Shown here in pieces: positions 32,300 to 41,656 of a stretch of 64,000 nt of DNA. Numbering within the stretch: position 1 is the first letter of the stretch; the number at the start of each line of letters is the position of its first letter. The translations under genes were made by a program, and so were the position numbers. The DNA lies in contig CANQFZ010000006.1 of the NCBI GenBank assembly GCA_947600065.1, forward strand, positions 1 to 64,000, read 5' to 3'. The stretch is from an uncultured Clostridia bacterium. GTDB lineage: Bacteria; Bacillota; Clostridia; Oscillospirales; Ruminococcaceae. The notes under the pieces were generated by a model, which made no database searches, was not told where the DNA came from, and saw only the letters and a list, made by a program, of their open reading frames with translations.

Positions 32300-35200
32300 A
32301 TGAACTTTTTTGTAAATGCCGCCGAACAGAATAACGAATTTTTGCGGCTGCTGAAATATCTGAAAACAAATCACACCCTGCCCGCGCTTGTCACGGGCGT
32401 TTCGCATATCCATAAAGCGTTTTATATCGCGGCTTTGCTAAAACGCATTGACGCTCTCCCCGCGTTTATCATCACCGAAAGCGAGAGCGACGCGGTGAAA
32501 TTGCTTTCGGATATAAATATGCTCCTCGGAGAAAACGCTGTTTTATTGTATCCCGAAAAAGATTTAAACCTTACAGGAACAGACGCCGCCTCGCTCGATT
32601 ACGAGCACAAGCGGATAGAAGCGCTTTCGGCTATGCAGAGCGGAAAATGCCTTGCGGCGGTAGGCTCTGCCTTAGCTGCCGCACAGTTCACCATTCCGCG
32701 CGACGAGCTTTCAAAGAGGACGCTTAGCCTTTCTTCGGGCGGCAGTATAGAAAAAGACGAGTTTGTTTCATTGCTGTTTAGCGCGGGATATTCAAAGTGC
32801 GACCAGGTCGAGGGCAGGGGACAGTTTTCCGTGAGAGGCGGAATAATAGACGTTTTCCCGCCCAACAGGAATATGCCTATAAGAATTGAGCTTTTTGGAG
32901 ATGAGATAGACAGCCTTTGCGAGTTTGAAACTGATTCGCAGAGAAGAACAGCCGTCCTCGAAAGCGTTGAAATATCCCCCGCGAGAGAAACGCTTTTCGA
33001 CAGCGCCGAGGAGCTTGCCGTAAAAATAGAAGCGATAATAAAAAAGCTCCGTTCAAAGAACTCTGCGGAAGTAAAGAAAAATCTTGAAAACGACGTTGAC
33101 CTTTTGCGCGGCGGGGCACAGATACTTTGCCCCGATAAATATTTCCCGCTTTGCTATGACAAGGAAGAAACAGTTTTCGATTATGCAAAGAGCGTTTTCA
33201 TTTGCGAAAACAGCGCCGTCCGCGAAAGCTTTCGCGCCGCCTGCGTTCAGCATTTAGAGGACCTGAAGATACTTCTTGACGAGGGGAAAATATCAAAAGG
33301 CTTAGACCGTTTTATGCTCTCAAAAAACGAATTTACCGAGCTCTTAAAGTCGCGCGCTGAAATTTATTTCGACAGCTTTTTGAGCGGCGGCGGTATTGAG
33401 CTTGGCATTTCCGTAAAGGCATTAAACGCAATTCAGACTTCCCCTTGGAGCGGAGAATATAAGATACTTGAGGACGGATTAAGGCATTATCTTGCAAACA
33501 ACAAATGCTGTTTCATATTTGCAGGCACGCAAAAAGGCGCGCAAAATCTCGCCAACGATTTAAGAGACGACGGCTTTGACGCTGATTATTACGGCGCTCC
33601 CGAAAACGTTATAAAAAAGAAAATAGTCGTCTGCGAGGGAACTCTTTCCGCGGGCTTTGAATACGGCGACCTTGCGGTATTTACGCATACCCCCGTCCAT
33701 GCGGCGCGGCGAAAGATACCCAAACGGCAGAAAGGCGAGGAGATACGCTCGCTCGAAGATATAGCGGTCGGAGATCTTGTCGTTCATTATGCCCACGGTA
33801 TCGGCGTTTTCGACGGTGTCCACAAGGTAGAAGCGGGCGGCGTTTCAAAGGACTATATCCGTATAAAATACGCGGGAACAGATGTTCTCCACGTCCCCGT
33901 AACGCAGCTCGACCTTGTTTCAAGGTATATCGGAACGGGAGATAATTCTTCCGTAAAGCTCAATAAGCTCGGCGGCGAACAGTGGCAGAAGTCCAAGGCA
34001 AAAGCCAAAGCTGCCGTAAAGGAAATGGCGGCGGAGCTTATAAAGCTTTATGCCGAGAGAATGAAAAGCAAGGGCTTTGCATTTCCCGAAGATGATGAAA
34101 TGCAGGACGATTTTGAACAGCATTTCCCGTATATTGAAACAAATTCACAGCTCAGGTGCATAGATGAAATAAAGTCGGATATGCAGCGCGAACAGCCCAT
34201 GGAGCGCCTGCTCTGCGGCGACGTCGGCTTTGGAAAGACGGAAGTTGCGCTCCGAGCGGCATTTAAATGCATAGAGGGCGGAAAACAGTGCGCGCTTCTT
34301 GCTCCGACGACTGTCCTCGCCTGGCAGCATTATCAGACGGCAACTTCCCGAATGGAAGGCTTTCCGATAAATATCGCGCTGCTTTCGAGATATAAGACCC
34401 CAAAGGAGCAAAAGGAGATACTTCGGAGCATTGCTTCGGGCAGAATCGACTTTGTTATCGGAACGCACAGAATTGTCCAGAACGACGTAAAATTCAAAGA
34501 CCTCGGTCTTGTTATAATCGACGAGGAACAGCGTTTCGGCGTCGCGCACAAGGATAAATTCAAAGAGACCTTTACGGGTGTTGATATTCTTTCTCTTTCT
34601 GCAACGCCTATCCCTCGAACGCTGAATATGGCTATGAGCGGCATACGCGATATGAGCGTTCTCGACGAGCCGCCGCAGGACAGACAGCCCGTTTCGACAT
34701 ACGTTATAGAGCATGATATGGGAGTTATTGCCGCGGCAATACAAAAAGAACTTCGCCGAAGCGGTCAGGTGTACTATATCCATAACCGAATAGAAAGCAT
34801 ATACGGCTGTGCGGAAAAACTCTCGGCATTGCTCCCTGACGCAAAGATAGGAGTTGCGCACGGAAGAATGCCCGAAAACGAGCTTCTCGACGTATGGAGA
34901 AAGCTGTTGGACGGGGAAATAGACGTGCTTGTCTGCACAACAATAATTGAAACGGGCGTTGACGTTCCAAACGTAAACACGCTCATAATCGAGGACGCGG
35001 ATTATATGGGCTTGGCGCAGCTCCACCAGCTCCGCGGAAGGGTAGGTCGCACAAACAAGCGCGCTTATGCTTATTTCACCTATAAATCGGGAAAAGTGCT
35101 GACCGAAATATCCCACCGCCGTCTTGAAGCAATTCGCGAGTTCACGCAATTCGGAAGCGGTTTTAGAATAGCGCTTCGCGACCTCGAAATACGCGGCGCG

Positions 35201-35752
35201 GGAAATATCCTCGGTTCATCTCAAAGCGGTCATCTGTCGAATATAGGATACGATATGTATTTAAAACTTCTCGACGAAGCCGTAAGAGAAGAACGCGGCG
35301 AGAAAGACGTTCATAAGGAAGAATGTCTTGTAGACGTGAGGATAAACGCATTTATCCCCGAAGATTATATTTCAAACCAGGCGCAGCGCGTAGACTGCTA
35401 TAGGAAAATTGCCCGAGTAAAAACCGAGGAGGACGCTCTCGATATGACCGACGAGCTTATCGACAGATTTGGCGAGCCGCCCGAAAGCGTTGTCGGGCTT
35501 ATAGAAGTGGCAAGGCTCAGAAACATTGCGGCAGAATGCGGCATAAGCGAGATAACGCAAGTAGGCGAGGAACTTACGTTCTTTCTTTCTAGGGTAGAAC
35601 CGAACAGGCTCGCGGCGGCAGGGGCGGTTTTGGGAAAGAAAATGCGCGTTGAAACTATAGGAAAGCCGAGGTTTTCCGTACTTCCCGATAAGGACAGCAA
35701 TACTCTTGATACAATTAAACAAACTGTAAACGCTATGTATAAATTAAACTAA
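32300..35752 (+). CDS. mfd: Transcription-repair coupling factor Mfd
   Basis: An 1150-residue translocase that removes stalled RNA polymerase and recruits UvrA. A UvrB-homology region at about 130-240 (SVRGGIIDVFPPN), the RNA-polymerase-interacting domain at about 480-560 (GDLVVHYAHGIGVFDGV, DVLHVPVTQLDLVSRYIG), the RecG-like helicase motor with Walker A GDVGFGKTEVALRA at about 637, DEEQRFGV at about 740, and HQLRGRVGRTNKRAYAYF at about 907, then the C-terminal UvrA-masking domain. Length is normal. Confidence 0.97.
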   Translation: MNFFVNAAEQNNEFLRLLKYLKTNHTLPALVTGVSHIHKAFYIAALLKRIDALPAFIITESESDAVKLLSDINMLLGENAVLLYPEKDLNLTGTDAASLDYEHKRIEALSAMQSGKCLAAVGSALAAAQFTIPRDELSKRTLSLSSGGSIEKDEFVSLLFSAGYSKCDQVEGRGQFSVRGGIIDVFPPNRNMPIRIELFGDEIDSLCEFETDSQRRTAVLESVEISPARETLFDSAEELAVKIEAIIKKLRSKNSAEVKKNLENDVDLLRGGAQILCPDKYFPLCYDKEETVFDYAKSVFICENSAVRESFRAACVQHLEDLKILLDEGKISKGLDRFMLSKNEFTELLKSRAEIYFDSFLSGGGIELGISVKALNAIQTSPWSGEYKILEDGLRHYLANNKCCFIFAGTQKGAQNLANDLRDDGFDADYYGAPENVIKKKIVVCEGTLSAGFEYGDLAVFTHTPVHAARRKIPKRQKGEEIRSLEDIAVGDLVVHYAHGIGVFDGVHKVEAGGVSKDYIRIKYAGTDVLHVPVTQLDLVSRYIGTGDNSSVKLNKLGGEQWQKSKAKAKAAVKEMAAELIKLYAERMKSKGFAFPEDDEMQDDFEQHFPYIETNSQLRCIDEIKSDMQREQPMERLLCGDVGFGKTEVALRAAFKCIEGGKQCALLAPTTVLAWQHYQTATSRMEGFPINIALLSRYKTPKEQKEILRSIASGRIDFVIGTHRIVQNDVKFKDLGLVIIDEEQRFGVAHKDKFKETFTGVDILSLSATPIPRTLNMAMSGIRDMSVLDEPPQDRQPVSTYVIEHDMGVIAAAIQKELRRSGQVYYIHNRIESIYGCAEKLSALLPDAKIGVAHGRMPENELLDVWRKLLDGEIDVLVCTTIIETGVDVPNVNTLIIEDADYMGLAQLHQLRGRVGRTNKRAYAYFTYKSGKVLTEISHRRLEAIREFTQFGSGFRIALRDLEIRGAGNILGSSQSGHLSNIGYDMYLKLLDEAVREERGEKDVHKEECLVDVRINAFIPEDYISNQAQRVDCYRKIARVKTEEDALDMTDELIDRFGEPPESVVGLIEVARLRNIAAECGISEITQVGEELTFFLSRVEPNRLAAAGAVLGKKMRVETIGKPRFSVLPDKDSNTLDTIKQTVNAMYKLN

Positions 35753-35763
35753 ACGCACAAAAA

Positions 35764-35797
35764 TGCGCTCCTCATTTTCTTTGAAGAGCGCAATTTT
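35764..35797. terminator. Bidirectional terminator between mfd and the OppA-like gene
   Basis: Stem GCGCTC (35765-35770) / GAGCGC (35786-35791), extended by partial pairing of CTC/GAA. T-runs flank it on both strands (AATTTTTATT on plus; ATTTTTGTG on minus). It serves two convergent genes. Confidence 0.75.
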
Positions 35798-37380
35798 TAT
35801 TTAATTTTTCCGCGTGTAAAATCAATTGTCTTTGTGAAGGGGTCATAAATTACGTCCGAAACATCTTTCTCGGTTATAAAATACTCATTCTTGTAGTAAA
35901 TGGGAATAAACACACAGTTGTCAATAATAAGCTGTTCCGCTTTGCGATATATCTCCGCTCCGCCGTCTTTGGACAGATAGGCCGAGCTTAAAAGAGAGGA
36001 AAGCGCTTCTTTATTTTCGCCCGCGTTAAATTGCCCAAGATACGCTTCGGGACTGTCATAACCGCCCGAAAGCTCTGTTATAGCCATTTCATAAGTTCCA
36101 TTGGCGATCCTGCTGTTAAATTCGCTTTCGGATAATTCTTCAAGCCGGCAGTAAAATCCGAGGCTTTGCCATTCCTGCGTTATATATTGCGCCGCAGTGT
36201 GAGCGTCATCGCTTTTCGTTATAACCCTCGCGCCGCGCAGAAGCTTTGAGTCAACTGTAGACCTTATGGTTTTAAAGAGCGTTTCCGCTTCATTTGGGTC
36301 ATATTCGGGAATATCACAAACTCCCGCCTGTTCTCTGTAGTTTTCGCCGTAGAGCTTTGTGCCGCGCGGAATAACTCCCTCTGCTTCTTTGAAATCTTTC
36401 ATTGCTTGACCTAATTTTTCACGAGGAATAGAAAGTTTTAATGCCTTTCGGAAATCTGAGTTTGCGGCAAGCTCGTATTTTTCATTGAATGTAAGTCCGA
36501 CGGTTATGCTCGAATATTCTTTGTAAATATATTCACCCGAAATTTTGAATCTTTCTTCATTTGAAACGGCTATACAGCTTGTGTCGCCGCTAAGAAAATC
36601 TCCTATAAAATCTTCTTTGTCCTCTATAAACAGTTTTACAGCGGCGGGGCAGACCTCGAATACTTCGGCGTTTTTAGAATTTCTATACAAGAAAACGTGG
36701 TTTACGTCCGTAGAAGCATAAGGGTCAAAATACCATTCTCTCACATAAAACGCTCCGTTTGACGGGGTACATTCTGCGGAAAGACCGTATTTCCCGCGCG
36801 CTTCGGTGAAAAATTCCTCGTTGCACGGCATAGCGGGCGCTTCGCATAAAAGCTGCAAAAAGCGCGGGTCGGCATATTCGAGAGTAATTTCAAGCTCAAA
36901 ATCATTTATTGCCTTTACTCCGAAATCGTCATCTTTTACATATTTCCCGCTGTGCATTTCCTTTGCATTTTTTATGCAGAGATATTCTTCCGCCCGCGGG
37001 GAATTTGTGCTTGTATTAAACAATCTTCTAAAGCCGAAAACAAAGTCTTTCGCCGTGCATTGTCTTTCGAGCTTGGCGCAGTTTGTCCAGAAAACGTCCT
37101 GTCTCAGCTTAAAGTTATATGTCAGCTTATCTTCCGACACCGTATAGCTTTCGGCAACTCCGAGCTGTACAGTGCCGTCCGTTCCGTATCTCATAAGCCC
37201 CATAAAAACATTCTGCACTATCTGCAAGGAATTGGGGTCGTTTGCTTGCTGGGGGTCTATTGTTTTCGGATTTTCCTCTATATCATAGGCTAAAACAGCG
37301 TCAAGTCCGTCGTCCGAGCAGCCGCTCAGCACCGTGACAGCCATCAGCGCCGCCAGTATCACGCATAATAATTTTCTCAC
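35797..37380 (-). CDS. Oligopeptide-type ABC transporter solute-binding lipoprotein
   Basis: A 527-residue family 5 extracellular solute-binding protein (OppA/DppA type). A lipoprotein signal peptide ends in LSGC (MRKLLCVILAALMAVTVLSGC). The family pattern is visible as NPKTIDPQQANDPNSLQIVQNVFMGLMRY and DVFWTNCAKLE...TAKDFVFGFRRL. The start is taken as the GTG at 37380, five bases after GGAG; the GTG at 37386 is too close. No permease or ATPase genes adjoin it, so it is an orphan binding protein; nrdG-nrdD lie upstream. Confidence 0.88.
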   Translation of the reverse strand: MRKLLCVILAALMAVTVLSGCSDDGLDAVLAYDIEENPKTIDPQQANDPNSLQIVQNVFMGLMRYGTDGTVQLGVAESYTVSEDKLTYNFKLRQDVFWTNCAKLERQCTAKDFVFGFRRLFNTSTNSPRAEEYLCIKNAKEMHSGKYVKDDDFGVKAINDFELEITLEYADPRFLQLLCEAPAMPCNEEFFTEARGKYGLSAECTPSNGAFYVREWYFDPYASTDVNHVFLYRNSKNAEVFEVCPAAVKLFIEDKEDFIGDFLSGDTSCIAVSNEERFKISGEYIYKEYSSITVGLTFNEKYELAANSDFRKALKLSIPREKLGQAMKDFKEAEGVIPRGTKLYGENYREQAGVCDIPEYDPNEAETLFKTIRSTVDSKLLRGARVITKSDDAHTAAQYITQEWQSLGFYCRLEELSESEFNSRIANGTYEMAITELSGGYDSPEAYLGQFNAGENKEALSSLLSSAYLSKDGGAEIYRKAEQLIIDNCVFIPIYYKNEYFITEKDVSDVIYDPFTKTIDFTRGKIK

Positions 37381-37398
37381 ATTCACTCCAAAAAAATC

Positions 37399-37905
37399 TC
37401 AGATATTCTCCGCTAAAACGGCATGACCTTCTTTCAGGCTTTTCTGTACGTCTATGAGCCTTTGGTTTTCGCTCCCTCTGAATTTCAGCGCAAGCGAGCG
37501 CTTTTCTATCATAAATCTTCCGTCAACAAGAATGTCCGTTATCTCTAAAAGCTTCTTTACAAATTCCTCTTTTTCGCTCTTTTTTTGCAGTTCTTCAAAT
37601 GTCCACCCTGTATAACACATCAGATGATAACCGTCACATTTAAGCCTTTTCCCGAGCTCATACAGCGCTTCTGCCTGACAAAACGGCTCTCCGCCCGAAA
37701 AAGTGACGCCATCTTGAAGCGGGTCTTCCGTACACTCTTTATACAGAATGTCGGTGTCTACAGTTTTTCCTCCCGAAAAATCGTGAGTTTCGGGGTTCTG
37801 ACAGCCCTCGCAGTTGTGCGGGCAGCCTTGCGTAAAAACGACATACCTAAGCCCGGGACCGTCTACTATCGACTCGCTTACAGTCCCCGCTATCCTTATT
37901 TCCAT
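37399..37905 (-). CDS. nrdG: Anaerobic ribonucleotide reductase activating protein
   Basis: A 168-residue radical SAM activase that installs the glycyl radical on NrdD. The CxxxCxxC cluster motif is in GCPHNCEGCQNPETHDF and the SAM-binding GGEP in VTFSGGEPF. The ATG at 37905 follows GGAGG; the frame is open to 38004 but that part is a hairpin region. nrdD lies 132 bases upstream in the same direction. The presence of an intact activase makes the missing radical site of the neighbouring NrdD more surprising. Confidence 0.93.
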   Translation of the reverse strand: MEIRIAGTVSESIVDGPGLRYVVFTQGCPHNCEGCQNPETHDFSGGKTVDTDILYKECTEDPLQDGVTFSGGEPFCQAEALYELGKRLKCDGYHLMCYTGWTFEELQKKSEKEEFVKKLLEITDILVDGRFMIEKRSLALKFRGSENQRLIDVQKSLKEGHAVLAENI

Positions 37906-37934
37906 ACTTCCTCCGTTTTTGCCTTTTGACTTCT

Positions 37935-37980
37935 GCACCGCGCTCTTTACGGCTTGTTCAGCCGATTTAAAGCGCGGTGC
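37935..37980. promoter_or_regulatory. Stable hairpin between nrdD and nrdG
   Basis: A perfect 10-bp stem GCACCGCGCT (37935-37944) / AGCGCGGTGC (37971-37980) encloses an inner CGGCT/AGCCG hairpin. On the nrdD-to-nrdG strand it is not followed by a T-run, so it more likely controls mRNA processing or relative expression than termination. On the plus strand TTTTATATT follows. Confidence 0.5.
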
Positions 37981-38037
37981 TTTTATATTATATTCGGAAA
38001 TCAAACGTTAAATACTGTCTTGCGATTAAACAGCAAA

Positions 38038-40293
38038 TTACAGCATAAATCTCTTCGGGCGCTCTACTCTGTCAATTATAACTTCGCTGTCCTTGCGGTG
38101 GCAGTTCGGGCATTCGTCGTCGATTATTCCCGTAAATCCGCAGCAGGGGTCGCGGTCGATCGGGTGATTTATTGCGCCGTATCCGATACCTTGTTCTTTC
38201 ATAAAGCGCACTATCTTTTCAAACGCGTCGAGGTTTTTCAGCGGATCTCCGTCAAGCTCGACATAGCTTATGTGACCGCCGTTTGTAAGCGCATGATAAG
38301 GCGCTTCGAGCCTTATTTTCTTAAACGCGCTGATGTTGTAATAAACGGGAACGTGGAAAGAGTTCGTATAGAAATCCTTGTCGGTTATTCCCGGGATAAT
38401 TCCATAGCGCTTTTTGTCAATTGCAATAAAGCGACCCGAAAGACCCTCTGCGGGCGTCGCAAGAAGCGTAAAGTTAAGCCCCGTTTCCTTGCCCTTTCTG
38501 TCAGCCTTTTCGCGCATATGCGTGATTATCTCAAGACCGAGTTTCTGCGCTTCTTCGCTTTCTCCGTGGTGTTTTCCGATAAGAGCCACAAGCGTTTCCG
38601 CAAGTCCTATAAATCCTGTCGAAAGGCTTCCGTGTTTAAGTATCTCTCCGACCTCGTCGTTTTCCGAAAGCGTTTCGCTGTCTATCCATACGCCCTGCCC
38701 CATAAGGAACGGATAGTTCTTTACATGCTTTCTCGACTGAATTGCAAGTCTGTCCAGAAGCTGCCGGAAGACCATATCCATCATCTTGTCGAGTTCTTTG
38801 TAGAACTTGTTTATATCGCCGTGAGCCTCAATTCCGAGCCTTGGAAGGTTTATTGTCGTAAACGACAAGTTTCCGCGTCCTGTTACTATCTCGCGCGACT
38901 TGTCGTGATTATTCGCGATAACTCTCGTTCTGCAGCCCATATATGCTATCTCGGTGTTGCAGTCGCCCTCTTTGTAATACTGGAGATTAAACGGCGCGTC
39001 AATAAAGCTGAAATTCGGGAACATTCTCTTTGCAGACACGCGGATAGCAAGTTTAAAGAGATCGTAGTTAGGTTCGCCTTCGTTGAAGTTTACCCCGTCT
39101 TTGACCTTAAAAATATGAATGGGGAATATCGGTGTTTCGCCGTTTCCGAGACCCGCCTCCGCCGCAAGAAGAACGTTCTTTATTATCATTCTGCCCTCGG
39201 GAGAAGTATCCGTGCCGTAGTTTATCGAGGAGAAGGGGTTTTGAGCGCCCGCGCGGCTGTTCATGGTGTTGAGGTTGTGAATAAGCGCTTCCATTGCCTG
39301 ATAAGTCGCTCTGTCGGTCTCGGCTTCAGCCAGCTTTTCAGCTTCGTCCTGTATCTGCGAGAACTTGTCGCCGTATTCCGAAGCTATAAGCTCCCATTCC
39401 TTCGCCTTGTAGTCGTCGTTGTTATTGAGTTTCGGGCAAAGACCGTATTCTTCAAAAATCTTCTCCGCAACGTCTTTGAGCTTTTCGGTTATCTCTTTAT
39501 AATCCCCGCCGAACGTATACCATACGCCTTTTATGAGATTTGCGGTATAGAGCCTGCGGAAAGTCTTTCTGATACCGTCCGCCATTGCATAGTCGAAATT
39601 CGGAACGCTCTGACCGCCGTGCTGGTCGTTCTGGTTAGACTGAATAGCTATACACGCCAGCGCCGCATAGCTCGAAATATCGTTTGGCTCGCGCAAAAAA
39701 CCGTGTCCTGTTGAAAAGCCGTTGTGGAAAAGCTTTTGCAGATCTATCTGACAGCATGTTGTCGTAAGCGTCAAAAAATCGAGATCGTGAATGTGAATAT
39801 CTCCGTTTATATGCGCCTCGGAATGATCCTTGTCAAGAACATACAGCTCGTTGAACTGCTTTGCGCCCTCGCTTCCGTATTTCAGCATCGTACCCATAGC
39901 GGTGTCGCCGTCGATATTTGCGTTTTCGCGCTTCAGGTCGAAATCACCCGCCGATTTAAAGGTCAGGTTCTCATAGGTCTTCATAAGCTGAGTATTCATT
40001 TCGCGCGCTCTTGTACGTTCTGCGCGGTAGAGAATAAACGCCTTTGCGGTCTTTGCGTGACCCGTTTCTATAAGGACCTTTTCGACCATATCCTGGACTT
40101 CTTCGACAGAGGGATTACGTCCGATAATGCTCTCCGAAAGCTGCTGGCAGACCTTGTCCGCAAGGTCCATAGCTTCGGCATAATCGCGTCCGCCGACAGA
40201 TTCTGCGGCTTTGTAAATTGCCTTGGCAATTTTTTCAATGTTGAACGGAGCTTCACGTCCGTCGCGCTTTTTTATCATGGTTATCATTGACAT
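38038..40293 (-). CDS. nrdD: Anaerobic ribonucleoside-triphosphate reductase, glycyl-radical motif missing
   Basis: A 751-residue class III ribonucleotide reductase. An ATP-cone (MIKKRDGREAPFNIEKIAKAI) is followed by the NrdD catalytic barrel (HIHDLDFLT, NQNDQHGGQSVPNFDYA, RGNLSFTTINLPRLGIEAHG, NFTLLATPAEGLSGRF). Near the C-terminus the zinc-binding Cys pairs are present (CCGFTG...CPNC). The chain then ends EVIIDRVERPKRFML. Family members continue RIRRITGYL-like with the radical Gly and about 25 more residues; aligned by eye the Gly position is Arg and the rest is absent. The other two reading frames past this point do not restore the motif. Assembly error, a separate radical domain, or loss of function are the options. 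Confidence 0.88.
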   Translation of the reverse strand: MSMITMIKKRDGREAPFNIEKIAKAIYKAAESVGGRDYAEAMDLADKVCQQLSESIIGRNPSVEEVQDMVEKVLIETGHAKTAKAFILYRAERTRAREMNTQLMKTYENLTFKSAGDFDLKRENANIDGDTAMGTMLKYGSEGAKQFNELYVLDKDHSEAHINGDIHIHDLDFLTLTTTCCQIDLQKLFHNGFSTGHGFLREPNDISSYAALACIAIQSNQNDQHGGQSVPNFDYAMADGIRKTFRRLYTANLIKGVWYTFGGDYKEITEKLKDVAEKIFEEYGLCPKLNNNDDYKAKEWELIASEYGDKFSQIQDEAEKLAEAETDRATYQAMEALIHNLNTMNSRAGAQNPFSSINYGTDTSPEGRMIIKNVLLAAEAGLGNGETPIFPIHIFKVKDGVNFNEGEPNYDLFKLAIRVSAKRMFPNFSFIDAPFNLQYYKEGDCNTEIAYMGCRTRVIANNHDKSREIVTGRGNLSFTTINLPRLGIEAHGDINKFYKELDKMMDMVFRQLLDRLAIQSRKHVKNYPFLMGQGVWIDSETLSENDEVGEILKHGSLSTGFIGLAETLVALIGKHHGESEEAQKLGLEIITHMREKADRKGKETGLNFTLLATPAEGLSGRFIAIDKKRYGIIPGITDKDFYTNSFHVPVYYNISAFKKIRLEAPYHALTNGGHISYVELDGDPLKNLDAFEKIVRFMKEQGIGYGAINHPIDRDPCCGFTGIIDDECPNCHRKDSEVIIDRVERPKRFML

Positions 40294-40321
40294 TCCCGAT
40301 ACTCTCCTTAGTTAGTCTTTA

Positions 40322-40335
40322 ACACAATATCTTGT
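40322..40335 (-). promoter_or_regulatory. NrdR box 1
   Basis: ACACAATATCTTGT matches the NrdR consensus ACAC-ATAT-T-GT closely. It lies between the nrdD promoter and start codon. Confidence 0.6.
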
Positions 40336-40354
40336 AAAAAAATCGTGCATATGC

Positions 40355-40385
40355 TTATTATATAGTATTTTATCGCTTTTGTCAA
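40355..40385 (-). promoter_or_regulatory. nrdD promoter overlapping NrdR box 2
   Basis: On the minus strand TTGACA (40385-40380), a 16-base spacer and TATAAT (40363-40358). A weaker NrdR box, ATACTATATAATAA, spans 40368-40355 and covers the -10. The two boxes are 33 bases centre to centre, about three helical turns, as required for NrdR tetramer repression. Confidence 0.6.
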
Positions 40386-40592
40386 TACATTTTTTTCATT
40401 ATTTTGTGTTCTGAAAATAAACGATTTGCGGTTGATTTTTTTTCGGAAATGTGATATAATCGGCTTGTAGGGGCATTTCAAAGAGAAAAAATACTATCGG
40501 AAAATCGGATAAAACGAAAGTAGAAAAATGACGTTTAAAATTATACATATTGACGAAATTTAGAATTTGCCCACGATAAAGGAGATATGAAT

Positions 40593-40796
40593 ATGACGAA
40601 TAATAAAAATAAAGATATTATAAACCGCTCTTGTCCAAAGCCCGAAAAACCTATGTCAAAGCAGGACAGAGCCGCACAGTTTATGTCGTTTGCGGCGCTA
40701 AAAGGTTTGGACGATAAAATAGACGAAGCGGCAAAAAAGGAAAGGGAGACCGAAACAGCCTCCGAGTTTGACAAGTATTTTTTAGATCAAGACTGA
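40593..40796 (+). CDS. Small protein with DRAAQFMSFAALKG motif
   Basis: A 67-residue hydrophilic protein. The ATG at 40593 is eight bases after AAAGGAG, whereas the one at 40587 is too close. The segment SKQDRAAQFMSFAALKGLDDKI resembles small clostridial YolD-like proteins often found beside Y-family DNA polymerase genes; no polymerase is adjacent here. The C-terminal half is acidic and helical (EAAKKERETETASEFDKYF). Its end overlaps the end of dprA by 10 bases on the opposite strand. Confidence 0.6.
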   Translation: MTNNKNKDIINRSCPKPEKPMSKQDRAAQFMSFAALKGLDDKIDEAAKKERETETASEFDKYFLDQD

Positions 40797-41656
40797 CAGC
40801 CTTTCGCAAGTTTTTCAAGCTCCTCGCCTCTGAGCAGTGAACAGAGAATATCAAGATAGCTGAAAACAGGCACAGCCCCGTCGCGTCCGAGCAAAACCGC
40901 TCCCATAAAACGCGGCGACATTATGTCGTGCGGAGGTATATAAAATACCTCTCTGCCTTGTTCGCAGGCGTGATTTGCGGTTAGGAGCGCTCCGCTCTTT
41001 TCGTCTGCTTCAATGACGAGAGTTCCTTTGGACAAGCCCGAGATAATGCGGTTTCTGTGTTGAAAATAATCAGCGGACGGCTTTGTATAAGGCAAGAGCT
41101 CGCTTATCACCGCGCCGCCGTTTGCTATTATTTCACGTTTAAGGCGAGCATTGTCCGCGGGATAGTTTACCATAATGCCGCAGCCTAAAACGCCTATCGT
41201 CCTCCCGCCGCTGTAAAGGCAGGCTCTGTGGACTTCGCGGTCTATTCCCACCGCAAGCCCGCTTGTAATGACCGCGCCGACCTCGCAAAGCTGAGGGATA
41301 ATTTTCCTTGTGACATCAACGCTGTAGTCCGCGGGCTTTCTTGTGCCTACTACGGAAACAGTGATAGCGTCATCAAGCCCGCTTAAATTCCCCGCGCAGA
41401 ACAATACTATCGGCGGGTTTTCAATGTTCTTTAAAAGCAGGGGATATTCGCTGTCATCGAGAGTAATTATCCTTATGCCGTTTATGCGGCAGATGTCAAG
41501 AACCTCGCGCACAGAGCCGTTTCGTGTTTCTGCTGCGCGTTTCTTTTCGTCGTCGGAAAGTTGAACTTTTCCGTCGCGGATAGCTGCTGCGGCTTTTTCG
41601 GCATTAAAGCCCGAGCGTTCGAGAATTTCGAGCGTCTTCGGGTTATACGGCTGCAT
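40787..41656 (-). CDS. dprA: DNA-processing protein DprA
   Basis: A Rossmann-like DprA/Smf protein that loads RecA on incoming single-stranded DNA. Motifs: VSVVGTRKPADYS, ITSGLAVGIDREVHRA, TIGVLGCGIMVNYPADN, ISELLPYTKPSADYFQHRNRIISGLSKGTLVIEA and FYIPPHDI. The C-terminal winged helix is absent. The annotated ATG has no ribosome site, and the same frame continues upstream with DprA-like residues (PVEVWIWLLIV) but has no ATG, GTG or TTG there; an ACG at 41698 follows GAGGTGG. The true start is uncertain, or the 5' end carries a small indel. Confidence 0.85.
   Translation of the reverse strand: MQPYNPKTLEILERSGFNAEKAAAAIRDGKVQLSDDEKKRAAETRNGSVREVLDICRINGIRIITLDDSEYPLLLKNIENPPIVLFCAGNLSGLDDAITVSVVGTRKPADYSVDVTRKIIPQLCEVGAVITSGLAVGIDREVHRACLYSGGRTIGVLGCGIMVNYPADNARLKREIIANGGAVISELLPYTKPSADYFQHRNRIISGLSKGTLVIEADEKSGALLTANHACEQGREVFYIPPHDIMSPRFMGAVLLGRDGAVPVFSYLDILCSLLRGEELEKLAKGCQS

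Noticed and set aside
38038-38100. Frameshift as the cause of the missing NrdD radical motif
   Set aside because: Reading the other two frames past the point gave a quick stop or an unrelated peptide (APEEIYAVICCLIARQ), not a TGYL-type motif.
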